From assembly GCA_027014065.1 (NCBI GenBank), contig JALWEL010000002.1:1-5961 (forward strand): a stretch of DNA of 5,961 nucleotides. Direction: 5' to 3'. The notes under the pieces were generated by a model. That model was not told the DNA's origin. It searched no databases and saw nothing but the letters and a program-made list of their open reading frames with translations. A program made the translations under genes and the position numbers. This DNA is from DHVE2 group archaeon. GTDB lineage: Archaea > Thermoplasmatota > Thermoplasmata > Thermoplasmatales > Aciduliprofundaceae. Position 1 is the stretch's first letter. Each line of letters starts with the position of its first letter. This document shows positions 1 to 4,395 of the stretch, one piece after another.

Positions 1-518
1 GCGTATTCCAATCCCGTTGCGAAGGCCTTTTCGTTGAGCTCCCAGAATCTCTTAGGTACCCTGTCCTTGATTGCAGTCATAAGTGCATCGGGATTAATTA
101 TCTTCGTAACTCCAGCGAAGAAACCCAGCATTATGATATTGGCCACAATAGGATTTCCAAGCTCTTCGGCTAACTTCGTTGCTGGAATTCCGTAAACTTT
201 CCTCTTCTCATCTGGAAGCTTTACAAGATCGCTATCCACAATGAGCACTCCATCTTCTTTAAGCTTGTGAACGTAATCCCTGTACGCACTCATACTCATG
301 ACCACTAAGTAATCTGCTTTCTGCACGTGGGGATAATCGATTCTCTCGTCGGATATTATGACCTCACTTGTACTGGCACCCCCTCGGGCCTCTGCGCTGT
401 AATCCTGTGTAAATACTGCTTCCTTTTCATCATAAAGGGCCGCAGCATTTGCCAATATGAATCCCATAGTGATTATGCCCTGTCCGCCCAATCCACCGAA
501 TTTGACTTCAACTTTCAT
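1..518 (-). CDS. korC: 2-oxoacid:ferredoxin oxidoreductase gamma subunit (KorC), 3' end cut by window edge
   Basis: Gamma subunit of a CoA-dependent 2-oxoacid (probably 2-oxoglutarate):ferredoxin oxidoreductase, a cytoplasmic enzyme. This subunit is thought to help form the CoA-binding part of the complex. My reading from the ATG at 518 gives 172 complete codons with no stop before position 1. KorC proteins are usually about 180-190 residues, so only a short C-terminal tail should be missing. Seen in the sequence: the glycine-rich N-terminal motif GGLGGQGI (residues 8-15) and the QDYSAEARGG segment (about 38-47), both hallmarks of the family. The start is supported by GGAGGG at 525-530, six bases upstream of ATG and lying inside the korB 3' end. 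The gene overlaps korB by 11 nt, which suggests translational coupling. It is the last visible gene of a korDABC operon. Family assignment is secure. Substrate choice is inferred from the operon. Confidence 0.93.
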   Translation of the reverse strand, partial: MKVEVKFGGLGGQGIITMGFILANAAALYDEKEAVFTQDYSAEARGGASTSEVIISDERIDYPHVQKADYLVVMSMSAYRDYVHKLKEDGVLIVDSDLVKLPDEKRKVYGIPATKLAEELGNPIVANIIMLGFFAGVTKIINPDALMTAIKDRVPKRFWELNEKAFATGLEY

Positions 519-1350
519 TTTGAGCCCTCCTTATGATATCTTCGTATCTTTCCTCATATGTTGGAATGCCCTGCACGTTTCTGAATTCTCCAACTACTAT
601 CCTCCCTTTATACTTTATCTCCAGCTCCTCGAAAGAGGCATCGTTCTTAATGATGGAGTTCTTCTGGAAATACTCCATCATGGAAAGTGGAGTTCTCATT
701 GTGTTTCTCCTTCCGTAAACCGTTGGACATTGTGATATTATTTCAATTACACGGAACCCCTTCATTCCGAGGGCTTTGTAAATGCTGTTTTGCAACTGAT
801 TCACATGGTACGTGGTCCATCTCGCCACGTAGGGAGCACCTAATGATATTGCCAAATGGGGTATATTGAAAGGCCTATCCGGATTACCATATGGCGTGGT
901 CGTTGTGTATGCTCCAGTTGGCGTCGTTGGCCCGTGCTGTCCCCCGGTCATCCCGTAGGTGAAGTTGTTCACGGCAATTATCAGAAGGTCATGATTTCTC
1001 CTAGCAGCGTTTACGAAATGATTGCCACCGATGGCGAAGAGATCTCCGTCTCCGCTGAAAACCACAACGTTCAAATCAGGTCTAGCGAATTTTATACCCA
1101 CGGCAAAAGGTATGCCCCTGCCATGGGTGGTGTGAAATGAATCCACATTCACGTATCCTGCGGCCCTTCCGGTGCAACCTATTCCCGATACAACCACCAG
1201 TTTATTTGGGTCAATTTTCCTTCTCATTACCGCCCTGAGAAATGCGTTCAGCACGATGCCTATTCCGCACCCCGGGCACCAAACGTGAGGTAATCTTTCC
1301 GTCCTGAGTAAGTTCTCTTCATTCATTCGAAGTTCTTCCATGAGGCTCAT
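508..1350 (-). CDS. korB: 2-oxoacid:ferredoxin oxidoreductase beta subunit (KorB), TPP- and 4Fe-4S-binding
   Basis: Catalytic beta subunit, which carries thiamine pyrophosphate and one [4Fe-4S] cluster and passes electrons from the decarboxylated substrate to ferredoxin. The 280 residues match the usual family length. Seen in the sequence: WCPGCG at residues 24-29, GIGC ending at C59, the TPP/Mg motif beginning GDGD at 100 and closing with NN at 128-129, MTGGQHGPTTP at 134-144, and a late C208. Cysteines 25, 28, 59 and 208 have the spacing known for the cluster ligands of archaeal OFOR/POR beta chains. The start is the ATG at 1350. It overlaps the korA stop as ATGA, with a near-perfect GGAGGTGAT (1354-1362) upstream. 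Another in-frame Met, residue 4, lies farther from this site and is less likely. Lack of a fused ferredoxin domain fits the four-subunit type with separate KorD. The exact 2-oxoacid cannot be read from this chain alone. Confidence 0.96.
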   Translation of the reverse strand: MSLMEELRMNEENLLRTERLPHVWCPGCGIGIVLNAFLRAVMRRKIDPNKLVVVSGIGCTGRAAGYVNVDSFHTTHGRGIPFAVGIKFARPDLNVVVFSGDGDLFAIGGNHFVNAARRNHDLLIIAVNNFTYGMTGGQHGPTTPTGAYTTTTPYGNPDRPFNIPHLAISLGAPYVARWTTYHVNQLQNSIYKALGMKGFRVIEIISQCPTVYGRRNTMRTPLSMMEYFQKNSIIKNDASFEELEIKYKGRIVVGEFRNVQGIPTYEERYEDIIRRAQNES

Positions 1351-2480
1351 GCCATCACCTCCCTTATCTTTCTGAGAATTTCATCGGGCGTATGTATCTC
1401 TCCGCCCATCTTGTTCAACTTATATACCTTGTTCCCTGCGTATTCTCTCACTTTGTGGTAAATCTGCCCGTAATTTAGCTCCGCAACCATGAAATCGGCG
1501 CTGTACTTCTCTATGAACTTGTGGGGGAACGGCCAAATGGTGATTAGGCGAAGCATACCAACCTTGTATCCTTCCTTTCTTCCCCGTATTACCGCGCTTT
1601 TTACCGCTCTCGACTCACCACCGAAAGTCACAATGATTAGATCGGCATCCTCCGTCATGAACTCTTCAACCTTCCAAATCTCCTCCTCGTGTTTCAGTAT
1701 TTTCTCGTTCAATCTCCTTACTAACTTCTCCTGCGCTTGCGGGGTTAGATTGGGATACCCCCTCTCATCATGAGTTAATCCAGTGGCATGGATCTTATAG
1801 CCCTCGCCAATTAATGGCATCGGGGGAACAAGATCCTCTTCGGGCTGATAAGGTAGGAAGCCTTCCTTCGCTCTCTTCCTCCATATTATCTTCTTGTCCC
1901 ATTCTTCCTTGGGTGGCACATAAACCCTCTCGTACATATGGGCAAGAAGTCCATCCAAAAGGTACATAACAGGCACCCGGTATTTCTCTGCGTAGTTGAA
2001 TGCGTCGAACATGAGGTCGAAGGTCTCCTGAATGCTATTTGGATACAAAGAAATAATTTGATAACTACCGTGGGAGCCGTACCTAGCCTGCATAAGATCC
2101 CCTTGACCTATGAGCGTGGGGAGCCCGGTAGATGGTGCTCCGCGCATCGCGTTCACGATCACAACTGGAACTTCTGTCATTACCGCAAGTCCAATGTTCT
2201 CGTTCATAAGGGAAATTCCAGGTCCGGAGGTGGCAGTCATCACCCTTTTTCCTGTCCAAGAAGCGCCTATTATAGCTGCAATCGATCCTATTTCATCTTC
2301 CATCTCTATGAACTTTCCGCCAACCTGAGGCAGTCTAAGAGCCATCTGCTCAGCAATCTCGCTGCTGGGCGTGATAGGGTATCCAGCGTAGAACCTGCAG
2401 CCCGCTGCTATGGCTCCTTCCGCCGCCGCCACGTCTCCGCTCCAAAAATAATAACCCTCTTTAAGATGTTTCTCGCTCAT
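1347..2480 (-). CDS. korA: 2-oxoacid:ferredoxin oxidoreductase alpha subunit (KorA)
   Basis: Alpha subunit, which contributes the pyrimidine-binding half of the TPP site and substrate-contacting residues. The 377 residues are normal for stand-alone KorA not fused to the gamma domain. Seen in the sequence: GYPITPSSE at residues 33-41 (the YPITPS substrate-pocket motif), EMEDEIGSIAAIIGAS from 59, TSGPGISLMNENIG from 84, MRGAPSTGLPT at 112-122, GDLMQARYGSHG at 127-138, HATGLTHDERGYP at 231-243, and a C-terminal transketolase-like domain with LRLITIWPFP at 310-319 and ELNYGQI at 334-340. These features fit the 2-oxoglutarate class best. Related branched-chain or general 2-oxoacid enzymes cannot be ruled out. 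The start is the ATG at 2480, overlapping the korD stop as ATGA, with GGAGG at 2488-2492 seven bases upstream. The stop overlaps the korB start by 4 nt. Confidence 0.95.
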   Translation of the reverse strand: MSEKHLKEGYYFWSGDVAAAEGAIAAGCRFYAGYPITPSSEIAEQMALRLPQVGGKFIEMEDEIGSIAAIIGASWTGKRVMTATSGPGISLMNENIGLAVMTEVPVVIVNAMRGAPSTGLPTLIGQGDLMQARYGSHGSYQIISLYPNSIQETFDLMFDAFNYAEKYRVPVMYLLDGLLAHMYERVYVPPKEEWDKKIIWRKRAKEGFLPYQPEEDLVPPMPLIGEGYKIHATGLTHDERGYPNLTPQAQEKLVRRLNEKILKHEEEIWKVEEFMTEDADLIIVTFGGESRAVKSAVIRGRKEGYKVGMLRLITIWPFPHKFIEKYSADFMVAELNYGQIYHKVREYAGNKVYKLNKMGGEIHTPDEILRKIREVMA

Positions 2481-2719
2481 TTCAATTCCTCCACCACTAT
2501 TGCAAAATCAGGGCAGTACAACTCGCACAGGTGGCACGCTATGCAAACATGCTCCTCATCTTCCCGGAACTCCGGGGGATGATAACCCTTTGCATTCAAT
2601 TTTTCAGACACTACAAGAACCTTCGTAGGGCAGTAATTAACGCAGTACCAACAGCCCTTGCACCTGTCCTCCAAGATTTTCACTGTGGCTTTCCTTTTGA
2701 AATTTTTATTTTCGGTCAT
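2477..2719 (-). CDS. korD: 2-oxoacid:ferredoxin oxidoreductase delta subunit (KorD), 2x[4Fe-4S] ferredoxin
   Basis: Small iron-sulfur subunit that relays electrons from the beta-chain cluster to external ferredoxin. It has 80 residues and two classical CxxCxxCxxxCP motifs: C20, C23, C26, C30-P and C59, C62, C65, C69-P. That predicts two [4Fe-4S] clusters of the bacterial-type ferredoxin fold. The frame is open farther upstream to 3097. However, that extension is antisense to the divergent membrane-protein gene and shows no domain. The ATG at 2719 has GGAGG exactly seven bases upstream, so I choose it. It is the first gene of the operon, and its stop TGA overlaps the korA ATG by 4 nt. The short basic N-terminus (KNFKRK) before the first cluster motif is usual for this subunit. 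Confidence in function is high. In isolation it could be mistaken for PorD or VorD, and the neighbours decide for KorD. Confidence 0.94.
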   Translation of the reverse strand: MTENKNFKRKATVKILEDRCKGCWYCVNYCPTKVLVVSEKLNAKGYHPPEFREDEEHVCIACHLCELYCPDFAIVVEELK

Positions 2720-2726
2720 ATTCCAT

Positions 2727-2731
2727 CCTCC
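2727..2731 (-). promoter_or_regulatory. Ribosome binding site that fixes the korD start
   Basis: GGAGG read on the minus strand, followed by seven bases and then the ATG at 2719. The same GGAGG-type site at 6-7 nt spacing precedes korA, korB and korC, so the genome relies on Shine-Dalgarno initiation. This site is the reason for rejecting the much longer korD reading frame. Confidence 0.8.
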
Positions 2732-2760
2732 ATTGGGATGCTGGGAGAGGGAATAAATGC

Positions 2761-2769
2761 ATACATAAA
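2761..2769 (-). promoter_or_regulatory. Candidate TATA box for the korDABC operon
   Basis: TTTATGTAT on the minus strand, with further Ts upstream. Its centre is about 46 nt from the korD ATG. A start of transcription about 25 nt downstream would fall near 2740 and leave a leader of about 20 nt containing the GGAGG. This is a position and composition match only. ATTTATC at 2784-2790 is a weaker alternative. Confidence 0.4.
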
Positions 2770-2816
2770 AAACATTGCGGTTTGATAAATCCACAACAAA
2801 ACAAAAAAAGAAAAAA

Positions 2817-2825
2817 TTTATTAAA
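2817..2825 (+). promoter_or_regulatory. Candidate TATA box for the divergent membrane-protein gene
   Basis: TTTATTAAA preceded by an A-rich run that could act as the BRE. Transcription about 25 nt downstream would begin near 2845, leaving a very short leader that still holds the GGGAG at 2845-2849. TTTGATAAAT at 2781-2790 is an alternative that would give a leader of about 45 nt. The korD-side candidate lies within 60 bp, so both promoters could share regulatory protein sites in this 136-bp gap. Confidence 0.4.
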
Positions 2826-2844
2826 GTGGAAAATAATACGGGAT

Positions 2845-2849
2845 GGGAG
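2845..2849 (+). promoter_or_regulatory. Ribosome binding site that fixes the start of the 7TM protein
   Basis: GGGAG, six bases before the ATG at 2856. The frame is open upstream to a TTG at 2775. That TTG has no such site, would add a lysine-rich 27-residue leader, and would place the candidate TATA box inside the gene. The ATG at 2856 also puts the first membrane helix directly at the N-terminus. Confidence 0.65.
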
Positions 2850-2855
2850 ATAGCT

Positions 2856-3998
2856 ATGTGGATAACATTTGCGTTCTGGATTTCATTAGTGGGTACAGTG
2901 ATTTCGGGTATACTGGTGTACCTGGTGCTTAGAGCAGGAATTAGAAAGCCGGGTAACTTCGCAGCATTCGTGATGTTCTTAGGCGTGTTTATCTGGAGCT
3001 TGGGCGAACTCATTGAGAGAGTTGCCGGACCTCCACCAGACGATAAATTACTCGCGTATATAGGTATGTTAACCCTTTGCGTCGGTGTTTTCCTCACTCC
3101 TGCGGGTGTGATACATTTTTCGATAGATTACCCCTATCGCCTAAAAATGAAGAGCAGCCTAAGAAAAGCCATACTCTACACCGTTTACGGGTTTTCTCTA
3201 ATTGGAATTGCATTGGTTCCCTTCAATAGCTGGTTGGGAGATATAGTTATAAAACAAATAGAATACAAAGCATTTGGAATAACCCTCTGGGGTCTCCACT
3301 CCGGGCTAATTCACGCCTTATTCACCGCGTGGTTGTTCTTAGCAGCGCTAATCATGGTTACCATATTGGCCCTCAAGGCCCGCGGCATCGAAATGCGTCT
3401 CATAAGGAACCAGATTATCATCACAATTGTGGGATTTCTGATCATGTTCTTCCTCATAGTGTTCACATACGTGATTCCAGCAGCCATGAACAAAGACAGC
3501 TACCCGCTAACTACTCTTTCGTTCTCCATATTCGGAATGTTCGTAATATACACCATTATGAAGTACAGAATGTTCTTAGTTGCGCCTTCTGTTGAAGAGA
3601 AAGTGGAAAACGTAGAACTCCCAGAGCAGGGAATACACGAGATGCCAAAAGAGGAGGCTTACCACAAATTTGCGCTCCTGGCAAAATCGGCTCACACTTG
3701 TTTAGCGTTCATTCCAGAGGACCCCGATGAGTTCAAAGAGAAGTACGGATTGAAGACCACACCAGTATTCCAGTTTACGCGAGAATTAGGAAAAGATCGA
3801 TTGAATCCGGAGCTCGCAGAGCACAGAGATATGCTGATATTCATAATAACATCAATGGTAGAGCAGGTCTACAAACCCGTCATAATGATCGATCTCTCGG
3901 CGCCGTGGATTGGCGAGAGAATAAAAGAAAAGATAGTCTCGAAGATACAGGAACTTCTAAAGCAGGACTATGGAGGAGTTTACTTCATAGTTAAATAA
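2856..3998 (+). CDS. Seven-helix membrane sensor-like protein (HisKA_7TM-like) with a degenerate DUF835-like C-terminal domain
   Basis: I recognise the architecture but not a specific gene. From the ATG at 2856 the protein has 380 residues. Seven hydrophobic helices lie at about 2-26, 35-55, 65-89, 104-122, 149-173, 186-208 and 217-237. Their layout, with WSLGELIERVA after helix 2 and HFSIDYP after helix 3, resembles the 7TM region found at the N-terminus of archaeal histidine kinases. A linker with acidic residues (about 245-265) leads to a soluble domain at about 268-380. Its order (CLAFIPEDPDEFKEKYGL, then FTRELGKDRLNPEL, then VIMIDLSAPWI, then GGVYFIVK) follows the DUF835 pattern. The typical acidic LDGLEYL-like segment is replaced by IDLSAPWI. 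No kinase, receiver, HAMP or methyl-accepting segment is present. It is transcribed divergently from korDABC. A role as a membrane signal receiver is inferred from domains, and its ligand and output are unknown. Confidence 0.8.
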   Translation: MWITFAFWISLVGTVISGILVYLVLRAGIRKPGNFAAFVMFLGVFIWSLGELIERVAGPPPDDKLLAYIGMLTLCVGVFLTPAGVIHFSIDYPYRLKMKSSLRKAILYTVYGFSLIGIALVPFNSWLGDIVIKQIEYKAFGITLWGLHSGLIHALFTAWLFLAALIMVTILALKARGIEMRLIRNQIIITIVGFLIMFFLIVFTYVIPAAMNKDSYPLTTLSFSIFGMFVIYTIMKYRMFLVAPSVEEKVENVELPEQGIHEMPKEEAYHKFALLAKSAHTCLAFIPEDPDEFKEKYGLKTTPVFQFTRELGKDRLNPELAEHRDMLIFIITSMVEQVYKPVIMIDLSAPWIGERIKEKIVSKIQELLKQDYGGVYFIVK

Positions 3999-4017
3999 CT
4001 TCTTCATTTTTTCATTC
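3999..4017 (+). terminator. T-rich terminator after the 7TM protein gene
   Basis: Starting directly after the TAA, the plus strand reads as a pyrimidine stretch rich in T, including a run of six Ts at 4007-4012. There is no stable GC hairpin in front, which is normal for archaeal T-tract termination. Confidence 0.5.
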
Positions 4018-4184
4018 AAAAAGAAGGGGCACCTACGCTTCGCCATGCAAAACAGGGATAGTTTGCAAATCTATTGGAATTACTCATTTTCCCTTTCTAA
4101 ACCTTTCCCTATTTTTAAAAATTCTTTGAGATAACCGAGCATTGAAATATGCGAGCACGCCCTTGCTATGCAGGTTAGTGGTAC

Positions 4185-4203
4185 TTTTTCTTATTAAGAA
4201 AAA
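4185..4203. repeat. AT-rich inverted repeat, possible bidirectional terminator
   Basis: TTTTTCTTA (4185-4193), one base, then its exact reverse complement TAAGAAAAA (4195-4203). The plus strand shows a T run on entry. The minus strand reads CTTTTTATTTTTCTTA across 4195-4210. It therefore gives T-rich tracts in both directions between the plus-strand membrane gene and the minus-strand tRNA, as expected for two-way termination. It may instead be simple AT-rich spacer. Confidence 0.4.
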
Positions 4204-4266
4204 TAAAAAGGGGCTTGGTGCTGTGGGAGGGGGACATAGATTCAGGAAATTTACGAGTAAACCCTT

Positions 4267-4271
4267 AAAAA
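4267..4271 (-). terminator. T5 terminator of tRNA-Leu
   Basis: Five consecutive Ts on the minus strand, starting 11 bases after the mature 3' end of the tRNA. This is the usual form and place for an archaeal tRNA terminator. Confidence 0.5.
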
Positions 4272-4281
4272 CCAGAATGGA

Positions 4282-4366
4282 TGCGGGGGCTGGGATTTGA
4301 ACCCAGGAACCCCTACGGGACCGGCCCCTCAAGCCGGCGCCTTTGGCCATGCTCGACAACCCCCGC
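4282..4366 (-). tRNA. tRNA-Leu (anticodon GAG)
   Basis: Class II tRNA of 85 nt, folded by hand. The acceptor stem GCGGGGG pairs fully with CCCCCGC and is followed by discriminator A. The D-stem GTC/GGC contains one T-G pair. The anticodon stem CCGGC/GCCGG encloses the loop TTGAGGG, giving anticodon GAG at 4328-4330 for codons CUC and CUU. A 14-nt variable arm forms a CCC/GGG stem. The T-arm CTGGG/CCCAG encloses TTCAAAT. The long variable arm, discriminator A and anticodon all agree on leucine. CCA is not encoded (the bases after A are TCC), so it must be added after transcription. I see no intron in the anticodon loop. Confidence 0.97.
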
Positions 4367-4386
4367 TTCAGGGGGATTATGAAGAA

Positions 4387-4394
4387 CATATTAA
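4387..4394 (-). promoter_or_regulatory. Candidate TATA box of tRNA-Leu
   Basis: TTAATATG on the minus strand, centred about 24 nt before the tRNA 5' end, which is the standard distance for an archaeal TATA box. The AT-rich element (about 4387-4398, TAAATTAATATG) includes the TAA stop codon of the upstream TPR gene. The tRNA promoter therefore abuts the 3' end of that coding region. Confidence 0.55.
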
Positions 4395-4395
4395 T

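Larger units (their letters stand above)
4018..4281. other. Non-coding convergent intergenic region
   Basis: This holds no credible gene on either strand. The only long open frame runs through the tRNA and is a shadow. Visible structure: a weak hairpin with TGCAAA at 4046-4051 and TTTGCA at 4062-4067; a 12-bp perfect AT palindrome at 4111-4122; a 9-bp inverted repeat at 4185-4203; and a near-palindrome TTTACGAGTAAA at 4250-4261. Between these lie two patches richer in G and C, at about 4134-4182 and 4210-4246. T-rich runs on both strands suit termination of the converging transcripts. A small RNA is possible but unproven. Confidence 0.6.

Noticed and set aside
1938..2582. 214-residue plus-strand open frame
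   Set aside because: It lies opposite korA and korD, has no recognisable domain and a cysteine/serine/arginine-rich composition typical of antisense shadows.
2775..2855. Upstream TTG start for the 7TM protein, adding 27 residues
   Set aside because: There is no ribosome binding site, it has an odd lysine-rich composition, and it would place the candidate TATA box inside the gene. The ATG at 2856 is better supported. A GTG at 2826 is also unsupported.
2720..3097. N-terminal extension of the korD frame
   Set aside because: It is antisense to the 7TM gene, has no domain, and the ATG at 2719 has an ideal GGAGG. The KorD family is about 80 residues.
4046..4067. TGCAAA/TTTGCA inverted repeat as a riboswitch or terminator hairpin
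   Set aside because: Only six base pairs with a ten-base loop, no T-tract directly after it and no gene downstream on that strand.
4084..4389. 101-residue minus-strand open frame
   Set aside because: It is a translation through the tRNA-Leu gene and AT-rich spacer (the segment GSWVQIPAPAS is the typical artefact of reading a T-arm). It has no ribosome binding site.
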